Under the pieces are notes generated by a model. It ran no database searches. It worked only from the letters and a program-made list of their open reading frames with translations, and was not told the origin of the DNA. A stretch of 64,000 nt of DNA from Renibacterium sp043789415 (GTDB taxonomy: Bacteria; Actinomycetota; Actinomycetes; Actinomycetales; Micrococcaceae): NCBI RefSeq assembly GCF_043789415.1, contig NZ_JBDLLW010000001.1, positions 434,001-498,000 on the forward strand. The letters are read 5' to 3'. Position numbers and translations under genes: made by a program. Shown piece after piece: positions 16,136 to 25,945 of this stretch (position 1 is its first letter; each line of letters begins with the position of its first letter).

Positions 16136-17326
16136 ATGGTCATGCAGAGGATCTACGAGTGGTTCCGCACTCATCACTTCGTGGTGGACACCGCGGTCAC
16201 TGGTCTGATCTGGCTCGCCCTGGCCTTCTTCCCGAGCGGCAACCTCGGCCTCACCATGACCTTCGCCACCCTGCTGATCATCCCGCTCATCTGGCGCCGC
16301 ATCAAGCCGGTCCTGGCGGGCAGCATCATCGCCGGTACCGCCGTCGTGCAATGGGCTTTTGCCGTGCCACCGATGCCCGCTGACCTCGGAGTGATCCTGG
16401 TGGTCTATGCCTTGGCGGCCTTCGGCCCGCGCTGGGCCAGCCTGAGCGGCCTGGGGCTCGCATTGCTCGGCGGGCTCATGCTGGTCAGCAGGTACTACCT
16501 GTTTTTAGGGCTGGAAGAGAGCAGCTTCACGCTGGCCAGTCTGCCCTACAACGCAATCTTGGTGATCCTGGTCTGGTGCCTGGTGCTCTTTGCCTGGACG
16601 CTGGGAGACCTGACCCGCACCAGAAGGCTCCGTGAACAGGCACTGGAGGATCGAGCCCAGCGCCTGGAAATCGAACAACAACAAGAGCGCGCCTTGGCGG
16701 CGAGCGATGAACGTGCGCACATCGCCCGGGAAATGCACGATATCGTGGCCCACTCGCTCTCGGTCATCATCACCCAGGCGGACGGCGGACGCTACGCCGC
16801 CGAGCAAGACCCGAAGATTGCCACCGAGACGCTGCGGACCATCGCCGATACCGGACGGAACTCACTGCGTGAGATGCGGAGATTGCTCGGCGTGCTGAGG
16901 GGCGATGAGGAGGCTTCGACCCGGCCACTGCCCGGGCTGGACGACTTTGACGAGCTCATTCTGGGTATCCGTTCAGCCGGTCTCACCGTGGAATTCCGCA
17001 CCGAAGGTCAGCCCCGGCGCAAGCTGCCCGCGGGGGCGGAACTCACCGCGTACCGCATTGTCCAAGAGGGCCTGACGAACGTGCTCAAGCACGCCGGGCC
17101 CAAGGCCAACAGCCGGGTGACGCTGAGCTGGCAGTCCCGAGGGCTGCACCTTGAGATCGTCGATGACGGCCGCGGAGCTGCCGCCGACCCGCCGGGTTCC
17201 GGTGGCGGCAATGGCTTACGCGGGATGACCGAGCGGATCAAGCTCTACGATGGAAGCCTGGAGGCCAAGCCACAGGCGGGCGGTGGTTTCCGCGTCAGCG
17301 CATTCATCCCCTATACCGAAGCATGA
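16136..17326 (+). CDS. NarL/DesK-type sensor histidine kinase
   Basis: 396 residues. Four to five membrane helices lie in the first 160 residues with almost no external loop, so it is an intramembrane-sensing type. A coiled coil leads into the HisKA_3 box DERAHIAREMHDIVAHSLSV (phosphorylated His near residue 201). The HATPase domain has the N box (QEGLTNVLKHAG) and G box (VDDGRGAA, GNGLRGMTERI). Partner response regulator follows after 39 bases, then an ABC exporter. This arrangement suggests sensing of cell-envelope stress or an antimicrobial peptide, which is inferred. Confidence 0.93.
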   Translation: MVMQRIYEWFRTHHFVVDTAVTGLIWLALAFFPSGNLGLTMTFATLLIIPLIWRRIKPVLAGSIIAGTAVVQWAFAVPPMPADLGVILVVYALAAFGPRWASLSGLGLALLGGLMLVSRYYLFLGLEESSFTLASLPYNAILVILVWCLVLFAWTLGDLTRTRRLREQALEDRAQRLEIEQQQERALAASDERAHIAREMHDIVAHSLSVIITQADGGRYAAEQDPKIATETLRTIADTGRNSLREMRRLLGVLRGDEEASTRPLPGLDDFDELILGIRSAGLTVEFRTEGQPRRKLPAGAELTAYRIVQEGLTNVLKHAGPKANSRVTLSWQSRGLHLEIVDDGRGAAADPPGSGGGNGLRGMTERIKLYDGSLEAKPQAGGGFRVSAFIPYTEA

Positions 17327-17365
17327 TCAGCAGAGCATTTGAAACAATTTGAGACAGAGGCACAG

Positions 17366-18091
17366 ATGACTGAGACCCCAGAGAACTCATCCGATTCCAC
17401 CATCAAGGTGGCTCTGGTGGACGACCAGCAGCTGGTTCGCTCCGGTTTCACCATGCTGATCAACTCCCAGGCCGATCTGGAGGTCGTGGTTCAGGCCGGA
17501 GACGGCAGGGAAGCCCTCACCGAGCTGGCCGCCACCGCGGCCGACGTGGTCCTGATGGACGTGCGGATGCCCGGCTTGGACGGTATTGAAACCACCAGGA
17601 AGCTGATGGAGCGGGTCCGGGCTGCCACTCCGGGCTCACGGCTCTCCGGGCTCAAGATCGTGGTGCTCACCACCTTCGACCTGGATGAGTACGCGTTGGC
17701 CGCGATTCAGGCCGGGGCGAGCGGTTTCTTGCTCAAGGACGCACCTCCCGAGGAACTCCTCGAGGCGATCCGCACCGTCTATCGAGGAGACGCCGTAATC
17801 GCCCCCTCTACCACTCGACGCCTGCTCGACCATGTGGCGCCGATGCTCAGTGCGCCCAGCCCGGCGAATGACAAGCACCAGGAGTCGGTGAGCAGCCTCA
17901 CGGCTCGTGAGCACGAGGTCTTCCTCTTGATCGCTCAGGGCTATTCGAATCCGGAGATCGCCTCCTCACTCTTCCTCTCCGAAGCCACGGTGAAAACGCA
18001 CGTCGGGCACATCCTGAGCAAACTCAATGCCCGGGATCGTGTGCAAATCGTGGTGATCGCTTATGAGACCGGAGCCGTCTCTGCGAGCTAG
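17366..18091 (+). CDS. NarL/LuxR-family response regulator
   Basis: 241 residues from ATG 17366 (AGAGG six bases upstream; an upstream TTG at 17339 has no good site). The receiver domain has the acidic pair VALVDDQQ, phospho-acceptor Asp65 in VLMDVRMPG, then LTTF and LLKDAPP (conserved Thr and Lys). The output domain is a LuxR helix-turn-helix with LTAREHEVFLLIAQGYSNPEIASSL split across its helices. It probably activates the ABC transporter gene downstream. Confidence 0.94.
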   Translation: MTETPENSSDSTIKVALVDDQQLVRSGFTMLINSQADLEVVVQAGDGREALTELAATAADVVLMDVRMPGLDGIETTRKLMERVRAATPGSRLSGLKIVVLTTFDLDEYALAAIQAGASGFLLKDAPPEELLEAIRTVYRGDAVIAPSTTRRLLDHVAPMLSAPSPANDKHQESVSSLTAREHEVFLLIAQGYSNPEIASSLFLSEATVKTHVGHILSKLNARDRVQIVVIAYETGAVSAS

Positions 18092-18137
18092 AGGCCTTGA
18101 GCTCAAGCCAAGGCCTAGCTAGACCTCATACCTAGGT
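18092..18137. promoter_or_regulatory. Inverted repeats between the response regulator and the ABC genes
   Basis: AGGCCTTG and CAAGGCCT (18092-18116) enclose the palindrome TTGAGCTCAA-like core. A second palindrome ACCTAGGT is at 18130-18137. The first may be a weak terminator, as it directly follows the stop codon. The second lies about 70 bases ahead of the ABC promoter and could be a response-regulator site. Low certainty. Confidence 0.3.
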
Positions 18138-18207
18138 CGTAGTCCGGGGCCTCGCAGCGCAGCCAGAATCATGCCCTGGCCCGATTCCGAGGACTTCAGT
18201 CACCGCG

Positions 18208-18213
18208 TAGCTT
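18208..18213 (+). promoter_or_regulatory. Candidate -10 box (TAGCTT) of the leaderless ABC operon
   Basis: TAGCTT is followed by six bases and the ATG at 18220. It implies that the ABC genes have their own promoter separate from the two-component genes. Confidence 0.5.
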
Positions 18214-18219
18214 GGAATC

Positions 18220-18990
18220 ATGACCACTTTGACTAACTCTTCCTTCGAGGCCGAGAATACTCGCCAAGGCACCGCGGTTTCCGCTCGCGGTCTGAACAAG
18301 AACTACGGCCGGGGTGAAACCGCAGTAGCCGCATTGCGCAATGTTGATATCGATTTCGAGGCCGGGCGCTTCACCGCCATCATGGGCCCCTCGGGCAGCG
18401 GCAAGTCCACCCTGATGCACTGCCTTGCGGGTCTCGATAGCGTCGACTCCGGCAGCATCATGCTCAGCGGAACCGACATCACTCAGCTCAACGACACCCA
18501 GCTCACCACGCTGCGACGTGATCGCATCGGCTTCATCTTCCAAGCCTTCAACCTGGTACCCACCCTGACCGCTGAACAGAACATCACCCTTCCGGTGGCT
18601 CTGGCGAACGGAAAAGTGGATCGAGACTGGTTCAACTCCGTGACCTTGACCCTAGGCTTGGCCGATCGGCTCAGTCACCGGCCGCATGAGCTCTCGGGTG
18701 GCCAGCAGCAGCGTGTCGCGGTGGCTCGGGCCCTCCTCACCCGACCCGAGGTGATCTTCGCGGACGAGCCCACCGGTAATCTCGATTCTCGGGTCGGCGC
18801 AGAAGTACTCGGTATGCTGCGTCGGGCTTCCCAGGAAATGGGGCAGAGCATCATCATGGTCACCCACGATCCGATCGCGGCCTCCTACGCTGACCGGGTA
18901 GTGCTGCTGCGGGACGGCTTGCTGGCCGGAGATCTCAACAATCCGACGCCTGAGACCGTGATTGCTTCACTGACCAAGCTGGGAGCCTGA
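18220..18990 (+). CDS. ABC transporter ATPase (MacB/LolD type)
   Basis: 256 residues. Walker A is GPSGSGKST, the signature is LSGGQQQRVAVARAL, Walker B is VIFADEPTGNLDS, and the H-loop is IMVTHD. This is the ATPase class that works with FtsX-like permeases in exporters of peptides or lipids. The permease starts two bases after its stop, so the two form one complex. Controlled probably by the two-component system just upstream. Confidence 0.96.
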   Translation: MTTLTNSSFEAENTRQGTAVSARGLNKNYGRGETAVAALRNVDIDFEAGRFTAIMGPSGSGKSTLMHCLAGLDSVDSGSIMLSGTDITQLNDTQLTTLRRDRIGFIFQAFNLVPTLTAEQNITLPVALANGKVDRDWFNSVTLTLGLADRLSHRPHELSGGQQQRVAVARALLTRPEVIFADEPTGNLDSRVGAEVLGMLRRASQEMGQSIIMVTHDPIAASYADRVVLLRDGLLAGDLNNPTPETVIASLTKLGA

Positions 18991-18991
18991 G

Positions 18992-21439
18992 ATGCTTCAG
19001 GTAGCCCTAGCCCAAGTCAAAACCCATGCCAGGCGATTCATCGCCATCGGCCTGGCGGTCATGCTGGCCGTCGGTTTCCTGGTTGCCACCTTGCTGGTGA
19101 GCAGCTCGACGCAGGCCACTCTCAAGGCGAGCGTCGGCCAGTCCTTCAACAAGGCCGACGTCGTGATCAGCACCCTCAACGTCAGTAAGCCGCTCGATCA
19201 GGGCGCCTACGACGCCGTGAAGAAGGTTCCCGGCGTCAAGGGAAGCTACTCGCTGCTGCAAGCCCCGGTCAAGGTAAAGGCGGGCGATGTCACCTTCAAC
19301 GCGATGTTGCAGAACCTCGCTGAGGATCTCTCGCTGCAATCCCAAGCGCTGGCCTCCGGAAGCTTCCCCAGTGCCCCGAATCAAGTGGCCCTCGATCAGA
19401 AGACAGCAGATCACCAGAAGCTGGCGATCGGTGGCAAAGTCACCCTGAGCAACGAGGCCGGGCAGCAGCAGCAAGCCACCATCACCGGCCTGTTGCAACC
19501 CAGCAATGATCCGAAAGCCTCCGCGGCCGCGCAGCTGCTCGCCAGCACCCAGACGGTCACTCCACTCGCCACCGTACCGCTCTCCTATGGCACCATTCAG
19601 CTCAAGCTGGATAAACCGCTGGACGAAAACAGCCGCGCTTCGCTGACTCAGGCCCTAGAGGCCGCCGGATACGATCAGCTCAAAGTGCTGACTCCGGATG
19701 AGCAGACCACCGACATCATGAAGCGGATGACCGGGGACACCGATGTGCTGACCTATGTGCTGCTCGCTTTCGCGGCCATCGCCCTGATCGTCGCCGCCCT
19801 GGTGGTTGCCAACACCTTCGCGGTGCTGGTGGCACAGCGCACCCGCGAATTGGCTCTGCTGCGCTGCCTCGGAGCCAATCGCCGCCAGATCCGCAATTCG
19901 GTGCTGCTGGAGGCCCTGGTGGTCGGCGCGCTCTCCTCGCTGATCGGGCTCGCCCTGGCTTTCGGTGGCATGGCGGCGTTGGTCGGCGCGCTCAGCAGCA
20001 TCCCCGACTATCGCTTCGCGACCTTCTCGGGTAACTGGCAGACCGGCCTGATTGGCCTGCTGGTCGGTGTACTGCTCACCATAGCGGCCGCATTGATGCC
20101 GGCTCGTGCTGCCACCGCGGTAGCACCGCTGGCGGCGATGCGCCCTGCGGAAGACGCCTCATTGAGTAATCGCGGCGGCCGGACCAGGCTCATCATCGGT
20201 GGCGCGTTCATCGTGATCGGTGCCCTGGCACTGATCGGCGGGGCCCTGATGTCGAATCTGCTGATCGCGGTACCGGGAGGGGCCTTGAGCTTCATCGGCC
20301 TGCTGCTCTGTGCCAATCTCTTCATCCCGCGGCTGGTCTCCGGCGTCGGAAAAATCGTCGCCCCCCGTGGGGTGCCCGGTAAGCTTGCGGCACTGAACGC
20401 GGTGCGCAATCCCGGCCGGACGACGACGACGGCGGCTGCGCTGCTGATCGGCGTCACCCTGGTCTCGATGATGCTCACCGGAGCGGCGACCTCCAGAACC
20501 GCCTTCGATTCCAGCTTGGAGCAGCACTATCCGGTGGACGTGCTGGTGGAGGACGGTAAATACAGCTCTCAGCAACTAGCTGAAGTGAAGAACCTGGAAG
20601 GCGTGGCCTTCAGCGCCTCTGTACCCCAAGTGGGCGTGCTGAGCGGCGAGTACTCCGGACAGCTGGTCTATGGTATTTCGACCTCGGACGCCGCCCAGCT
20701 GCTCGACACCGAGCAGAATCGCGTACAGGACGGTCAGCTGCTGATGCCCAAGGGCACCGTAGAGAAATCACTCCCGGTCTCCGCTAAGGGTTCCGCCACG
20801 AAGGAACTTCCGATAAGCCAGGCCACCGTGAACTATCTGCCCGCTATGGTCAGCCTCTCCACCTTCCCCGCCCCCGCTGGCGTAGAGCAGCAGGTCTGGA
20901 TCAAGCTGAAACCCAATCAGGACACCAGCCAGCTGGTGGAACTGCAGAAGAAGATCGCCAGCGTCCTAGGAGTCGAGGACTATCAAGTACAGGGCGGAGC
21001 ACTGGTCAAGGCCTCCTACAACCAGGTGATCGACATCCTGCTGCTGGTGGTCACCGGTCTGCTCGCCATCGCGGTGCTGATCGCCTTGATCGGCGTCGCC
21101 AATACGCTCTCACTCTCGGTACTGGAACGGACCAGGGAGAACGCTCTGCTCCGAGCACTCGGCCTGACCAGAGGGGCACTCAGGGGCATGCTCGCCTTGG
21201 AGGCGATGCTCATCGCGGGGGTCGCGGCGCTCATCGGCATCGTGCTGGGCAGCCTGTATGGCTGGCTCGGTGCGCAGGCTGCTCTGGGTGGCCTAGGAGA
21301 GGCGGTGACTCCGAGCTTCCCGTGGCTGCAATTGCTCGTGGTCTTGCTGATCGCGGCGGCGGCTGGCCTGCTCGCTTCGATCATCCCGGCACGCAGAGCG
21401 GCCAGGCTCTCGCCGGTGGAAGGACTCGCCACCGACTGA
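18992..21439 (+). CDS. FtsX/MacB-like ABC permease with two FtsX domains
   Basis: 815 residues. The layout is: a first helix (about 15-40), an extracellular domain, three helices with an FtsX domain (about 250-380), a further helix pair (about 395-450), a second extracellular segment, and a C-terminal FtsX domain (about 680-815) ending in IIPARRAARLSPVEGLATD. The conserved ER-TREN-ALLRALGLTRG coupling segment occurs twice (QRTRELALLRCLGANR and ERTRENALLRALGLTR). Typical of actinobacterial bacitracin-type or lipoprotein-type exporters; the substrate is unknown. Confidence 0.93.
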   Translation: MLQVALAQVKTHARRFIAIGLAVMLAVGFLVATLLVSSSTQATLKASVGQSFNKADVVISTLNVSKPLDQGAYDAVKKVPGVKGSYSLLQAPVKVKAGDVTFNAMLQNLAEDLSLQSQALASGSFPSAPNQVALDQKTADHQKLAIGGKVTLSNEAGQQQQATITGLLQPSNDPKASAAAQLLASTQTVTPLATVPLSYGTIQLKLDKPLDENSRASLTQALEAAGYDQLKVLTPDEQTTDIMKRMTGDTDVLTYVLLAFAAIALIVAALVVANTFAVLVAQRTRELALLRCLGANRRQIRNSVLLEALVVGALSSLIGLALAFGGMAALVGALSSIPDYRFATFSGNWQTGLIGLLVGVLLTIAAALMPARAATAVAPLAAMRPAEDASLSNRGGRTRLIIGGAFIVIGALALIGGALMSNLLIAVPGGALSFIGLLLCANLFIPRLVSGVGKIVAPRGVPGKLAALNAVRNPGRTTTTAAALLIGVTLVSMMLTGAATSRTAFDSSLEQHYPVDVLVEDGKYSSQQLAEVKNLEGVAFSASVPQVGVLSGEYSGQLVYGISTSDAAQLLDTEQNRVQDGQLLMPKGTVEKSLPVSAKGSATKELPISQATVNYLPAMVSLSTFPAPAGVEQQVWIKLKPNQDTSQLVELQKKIASVLGVEDYQVQGGALVKASYNQVIDILLLVVTGLLAIAVLIALIGVANTLSLSVLERTRENALLRALGLTRGALRGMLALEAMLIAGVAALIGIVLGSLYGWLGAQAALGGLGEAVTPSFPWLQLLVVLLIAAAAGLLASIIPARRAARLSPVEGLATD

Positions 21440-21444
21440 GCCAA

Positions 21445-21518
21445 GCCGGTTAAAACCGGCAATGCCATGACAGAGGACGTCGCTATGAACCTTTCATAGC
21501 GACGTCCTCTGTCATGGC
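21445..21518. terminator. Bidirectional terminator, 26-base perfect stem
   Basis: 21464-21489 is exactly complementary to 21493-21518 with a three-base loop, between the convergent permease gene and metG. A smaller GCCGGTT/AACCGGC hairpin (21445-21460) precedes it. Neither side has a long T-run, so the stem itself would do the work. Confidence 0.8.
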
Positions 21519-21524
21519 GCTTTG

Positions 21525-23066
21525 CTATTGCTCTTCGTAGCGGGGGAAAACCGGTTCGGGAGCCGGCAGTGCGGTTCCTGCGAGCAGCGGAGTGTCGAAG
21601 GATGAGAACTCGCGATCAGTGGCCGCCACCCCGAGCAGGTCCAGCAGCTTCTCCGCCGATTCCGGTACCACAGGCTGGATCAGCAGGGACACCATCCGCA
21701 GCACTTCCAAGGTCACATAGAGCACGGTGTTCATCCGCGCGGGATCGGTCTTGCGCAGCACCCAGGGCGCCTGCTCGGCGAAGTAAGCGTTCGTCTCACC
21801 GAGCACGGTCCAGATCGCTTCTAACGCCCGATGGAACTCCTGCACATCGTAGGCGGCGCGGTTGAGCTGCAAGAGCGCTCGCGCCTGGTTCAGGATCGCC
21901 GTATCGGCTTCGCTGAACTCACCCGGCTGCGGCACCTTGGCTTCGCAGTTCTTCGCCACCATGGAGAGCGAGCGCTGTGCCAGGTTGCCCAGGTTGTTCG
22001 CCAGATCGGAGTTCTTGCGCCCCACGATGGCCTCGTGGCTGTAGTTCCCGTCCTGGCCGTAGGAGACTTCGCGCAGGAAAAAGAAGCGCACCGCGTCCCT
22101 ACCGTATTCGGCCACCCAGTCGGCCGGCGCCACCACATTGCCCAGAGATTTAGACATCTTGACGCCGTTGTTGAACAGGAAGCCGTGGATCATCACCCGC
22201 TGCGGCAGTTCGATGCCGGCACTCATCAGGAAGGCGGGCCAGAACACCGCATGGAAGCGGGAAATGTCCTTCCCAATGATGTGCACATCGGCTGGCCAGA
22301 ATTTGCGCAGCGGAGAGTTCTCCTCGGGAAAACCAGTCCCGGTCAGGTAGTTGGTCAGCGCATCGACCCAGACGTACATCACGTGCTTCTCATTGCCCGG
22401 CACCGGGACGCCCCAGTTGAACGAGGTCCGGCTGATCGAGAGATCCTGCAAGCCCGACTTCACGAAGCTGATCACTTCATTGAATCGGTACTGCGGGGCA
22501 GCGAACTCAGGCTGCTCCTGGTAGAGCTCCAGAAGCTTGTCCTGGTATTGCGAGAGCCTGAAAAAATAGGACTCCTCCTCGGTCCAGGTGACCTCGGTTT
22601 CGGTCTCCTTGGAGTAGCGCAAGCCGTCTTCGTGCAGCTCGGTCTCCTCGTCCGTGTAGAACGCCTCGTCACGCACCGAGTACCAGCCGACGTATTTATC
22701 CAGGTAGATGTCACCGTTGGCTTCCATCCGGCGCCAGAGCTCTTGAGCGGCGACCAAGTGGTCGGCGTCGGTGGTCCTGATGAAGCGGTCGTAGCTGCTG
22801 TTCACCAAGTGGTGGACCTCGCGGATCGCAGCGGAGTTGCGGTCTACCAGCTCCTTGGGGCTGATCCCTTCCTTCTCCGCGGTCTGCTGCACTTTGATGC
22901 CGTGCTCGTCGGTGCCGGTCAGGTAGAAAACCTCAAAGCCGTCAAGGCGTTTGAAACGAGCCAGCGCGTCGGCGGAGACGTATTCGTAGGCGTGACCGAT
23001 ATGCGGCACACCATTGGGGTAGGTGATCGCGGTGGTCAGGTAGAACAGAGGTTTTTCAGAAGACAC
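21525..23066 (-). CDS. metG: Methionyl-tRNA synthetase
   Basis: 513 residues from the GTG at 23066, which has AGGGG five bases upstream (a GTG two codons earlier, at 23072, sits too close to that site). The HIGH motif is YPNGVPHIGHAYEY and the KMSKS motif is KMSKSLGNV near residue 300. It lacks the zinc-knuckle cysteines and the C-terminal tRNA-binding domain of longer MetRS, so it is the short actinobacterial form. Charges tRNA-Met for initiation and elongation. Follows serA on the same strand. Confidence 0.96.
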   Translation of the reverse strand: MSSEKPLFYLTTAITYPNGVPHIGHAYEYVSADALARFKRLDGFEVFYLTGTDEHGIKVQQTAEKEGISPKELVDRNSAAIREVHHLVNSSYDRFIRTTDADHLVAAQELWRRMEANGDIYLDKYVGWYSVRDEAFYTDEETELHEDGLRYSKETETEVTWTEEESYFFRLSQYQDKLLELYQEQPEFAAPQYRFNEVISFVKSGLQDLSISRTSFNWGVPVPGNEKHVMYVWVDALTNYLTGTGFPEENSPLRKFWPADVHIIGKDISRFHAVFWPAFLMSAGIELPQRVMIHGFLFNNGVKMSKSLGNVVAPADWVAEYGRDAVRFFFLREVSYGQDGNYSHEAIVGRKNSDLANNLGNLAQRSLSMVAKNCEAKVPQPGEFSEADTAILNQARALLQLNRAAYDVQEFHRALEAIWTVLGETNAYFAEQAPWVLRKTDPARMNTVLYVTLEVLRMVSLLIQPVVPESAEKLLDLLGVAATDREFSSFDTPLLAGTALPAPEPVFPRYEEQ

Positions 23067-23135
23067 AGTCACCCCTTGAAAATACCGGTAGCGGCGGGAG
23101 CTTAAGAAATCGTTACAGCCTTTCCCGCACCGCGG

Positions 23136-24743
23136 TCAGTCTTCCAGATCGACCTCGCGGGCGGTGCTGGCGTCGATTGAGGCCCGCACGGTTTCCAGAA
23201 CCTGCTGCGGAACCGCGCTGTCGACGGTGAGCAGGCAGAGCACCTGACGGCCCACCGAGGAGTTCCCATCGGCGGCCCGGGAGACCTGCATTCCGGCGAT
23301 ATTGATGCCGTTCTCCCCCAGGATGCCACCCACTGTGCCCACCACGCCGGGGCGATCCTGGTAGATCAGCACGATCAGGTGGTCGCTGATCGGGATTTCG
23401 ACGTCGTAGCCGTTGACGCCGACCAGCTTCTCAATCTGCTTCGGCCCGGTCAGAGTACCGGCGACCGAGATCTGGGTGCCGTCGGAGAGTGCACCGCGCA
23501 GCGTCAGCACATTACGGTAGTCCGTCACCTCTTCGGTGGTGATCAACCGCACGTTGATACCACGCTGCTCGGCCAGTACGGGGGCATTGACGTAAGAGAC
23601 CTGCTCGCTCACCACATCGGTGAAGACGCCCTTGAGCGCGGCCAATTCAAGGGCCTTGACGTCCTTGCTGGCGATCTCACCGGCGACTTCGACGTCGATC
23701 TGGGTGAGCGAAGCCTGAGTGAGCGCGGTGAGCACCCGTCCGAGCTTCTCGATCAGCGGAATACCGGGGCGGACGTCCTTATCGATCACCCCGCCGGCGA
23801 CGTTGACGGCGTCGGGCACGAGTTCCCCGGCGAGAGCCAGCCGAACCGATTTGGCCACCGAGATGCCGGCCTTCTCCTGCGCCTCGTCGGTGGAGGCTCC
23901 CAGGTGCGGGGTCACCACGACATTATCGAGTCCGAAGAAGGGCAGATCGGTGCTGGGCTCGGTGACGAAGACGTCGATGCCGGCGCCCGCGATCTCACCG
24001 CTCTGCAGGGCTTCGTAGAGCGCGGTTTCATCGATCAGACCGCCGCGGGCCACATTGACCACATAGGCGCTCTTCTTCATTTTCCTGAAAGCCTCGGGGC
24101 CGATCATGCCGAGCGTCTCAGGAGTTTTCGGCATGTGGATGGTGATGAAATCACTCTGTTCGAGCAGTTCGTCCAGGCTGACCAGCTGCACGCCGAGCTG
24201 AGCTGCCCGGGCACTCGTGACATAGGGATCGTAAGCTAGGATCTGGGTCTCGAAGGCTTGCAGCCGAGCGCTGATCAACGCGCCGATCCGGCCCAGGCCG
24301 ATAATCCCGATCTTCTTCTCATATAACTCGGTGCCGGTGTACTTGGAACGCTTCCACTCCCCCGCCTTGAGCGCTGAATTAGCTGCTGGGATGTGACGGG
24401 CCAGGCTCAGAATATGCCCCACCGTGAGCTCAGCGGCGGAGACGATATTGGAGGTCGGCGCATTGACCACCATCACCCCGGCTTGGGTGGCGGCTTTGAT
24501 ATCGACATTGTCCAGCCCGACTCCGGCCCGGGCCACTACCTTGAGCTTCTTGGCGGCGGCGATCGCTTCGGCGTCCACCTGAGTCGCGGAACGCACCAGG
24601 ATGGCATCGACATCGACGATAGCGGAAAGCAGTTGGCTACGATCGGCTCCGTCGGTGTGCCGAATGTCGAAATCCGGGCCGAGAGCTTCGATGGTGGCGG
24701 GGGAAAGTTCTTCAGCGAGCAGCACTACGGGCTTGTCGGTCAC
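23136..24743 (-). CDS. serA: D-3-phosphoglycerate dehydrogenase
   Basis: 535 residues, the long type-I form. It oxidises 3-phosphoglycerate with NAD, the first step of serine synthesis. The Rossmann fold shows GIIGLGRIGALISARLQAF. The substrate arginine and the His/Glu relay are in NVARGGLIDE and VVTPHLGASTDEA. The intervening (ASB) domain follows, and a C-terminal ACT domain (about 460-535, HLIVLIYQDRPGVVGTVGGIL) points to serine feedback inhibition. Start GTG with AGGAA. A terminator separates it from ilvC. Confidence 0.96.
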   Translation of the reverse strand: MTDKPVVLLAEELSPATIEALGPDFDIRHTDGADRSQLLSAIVDVDAILVRSATQVDAEAIAAAKKLKVVARAGVGLDNVDIKAATQAGVMVVNAPTSNIVSAAELTVGHILSLARHIPAANSALKAGEWKRSKYTGTELYEKKIGIIGLGRIGALISARLQAFETQILAYDPYVTSARAAQLGVQLVSLDELLEQSDFITIHMPKTPETLGMIGPEAFRKMKKSAYVVNVARGGLIDETALYEALQSGEIAGAGIDVFVTEPSTDLPFFGLDNVVVTPHLGASTDEAQEKAGISVAKSVRLALAGELVPDAVNVAGGVIDKDVRPGIPLIEKLGRVLTALTQASLTQIDVEVAGEIASKDVKALELAALKGVFTDVVSEQVSYVNAPVLAEQRGINVRLITTEEVTDYRNVLTLRGALSDGTQISVAGTLTGPKQIEKLVGVNGYDVEIPISDHLIVLIYQDRPGVVGTVGGILGENGINIAGMQVSRAADGNSSVGRQVLCLLTVDSAVPQQVLETVRASIDASTAREVDLED

Positions 24744-24807
24744 AGGGGTTCCTAGGATCAGTCGAAAGGTTAAGAAAAGGGTTACCAGCAGTCTATTGAT
24801 GCAGACG

Positions 24808-24843
24808 AGGCCGAGCCCACACTATGACGTGCGGGCTCGGCCT
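24808..24843 (-). terminator. Terminator between ilvC and serA
   Basis: AGGCCGAGCCC and GGGCTCGGCCT form an 11-pair stem extended by CAC/GTG near the loop. It lies in the gap after ilvC. It should end or weaken the ilvBNC transcript, leaving serA with its own promoter. Confidence 0.8.
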
Positions 24844-24854
24844 GATCGCCATCG

Positions 24855-25880
24855 TCAGCGGGCTACTGAGCCCTCAGTGTAATCGTCTTCGTTCTTGATC
24901 CAGGAGAACAGCTTGCGCAGTTCCCGGCCGGTGGTCTCGATCGGATGCTGTTCGCCCTTGAGTCGCAACGCCTTGAACTCGGGGGCTCCGGCATCCTGAT
25001 CGTCGATGAAGCGCTTCGCGAAGGCCCCCGACTGGATGTCCGCGAGCACGGCTTTCATATTGTCCTTGACGTGCGGATCGATCACCCGCGGGCCGGAGAC
25101 GTAGTCACCGTACTCAGCGGTATCGGAGACGCTCCAGCGCTGCTTGGCAATGCCGCCTTCCACCATCAGGTCGACGATCAGCTTGAGCTCGTGCAGCACC
25201 TCGAAGTAGGCGACCTCGGGCTTGTAGCCCGCTTCGGTCAGGGTCTCGAAACCGTACTGGATGAGCTGCGAAGCCCCACCACAGAGCACCGCCTGCTCGC
25301 CGAAGAGATCGGTCTCGGTCTCCTCGGTGAAGGTGGTCTCGATGACGCCGGCCCGGGTGCCGCCGATCGCCTTGGCGTAGGACAGCGCCAGCGCCTTGGC
25401 GTTGCCGGAGGCGTCCTGCTCGACTGCGATCAAGTCGGGTACCCCACGGCCCGCTTCGAACTCGCGGCGCACAATGTGGCCGGGGCCCTTGGGGGCCACC
25501 AGGGCGACGTCGACGTCGGCCGGGGGCTTGATGTAGCCGTAGCGGATATTGAAGCCGTGACCGAAGAACAGTGCGTCTCCGGCCTGCAGATTGGCCGCGA
25601 TGGATTCGGCGTAGACGTGCCGCTGCACCTGATCCGGGGTGAGCACCATGATCAGATCGGCTTCGGCCACGGCGTCGGCGACATTGAGCACTCGCAGGCC
25701 CTCGGCCTCGGCTTTGGCCCGGGACTTCGATCCTTCGGCCAGACCGACCCGCACATCGACGCCGGAATCACGCAGGCTCAGCGCGTGCGCATGGCCCTGG
25801 CTGCCATAGCCGATGACGGCGACGGTGCGACCCTGGATGATGGACAGATCGGCGTCGTCGTCATAGAACAACTCAGTCAC
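24855..25880 (-). CDS. ilvC: Ketol-acid reductoisomerase
   Basis: 341 residues, class I (short) enzyme. It isomerises and reduces acetolactate or acetohydroxybutyrate, the second common step to valine and isoleucine, with NADPH and Mg. The dinucleotide site is GYGSQGHAHALSLRDSGV. The metal ligands are in FGEQAVLCGG and EVLHELKLIVDLMVEGG. Third gene after ilvB and ilvN with a 65-base gap, so probably one ilvBNC operon under the attenuator upstream of ilvB. Confidence 0.97.
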   Translation of the reverse strand: MTELFYDDDADLSIIQGRTVAVIGYGSQGHAHALSLRDSGVDVRVGLAEGSKSRAKAEAEGLRVLNVADAVAEADLIMVLTPDQVQRHVYAESIAANLQAGDALFFGHGFNIRYGYIKPPADVDVALVAPKGPGHIVRREFEAGRGVPDLIAVEQDASGNAKALALSYAKAIGGTRAGVIETTFTEETETDLFGEQAVLCGGASQLIQYGFETLTEAGYKPEVAYFEVLHELKLIVDLMVEGGIAKQRWSVSDTAEYGDYVSGPRVIDPHVKDNMKAVLADIQSGAFAKRFIDDQDAGAPEFKALRLKGEQHPIETTGRELRKLFSWIKNEDDYTEGSVAR

Positions 25881-25945
25881 GTTAGATACTCCTTGGTATA
25901 GACATCAAAAGATTGTCGTTGATATTTCTGAAGATTTAGGGAGGG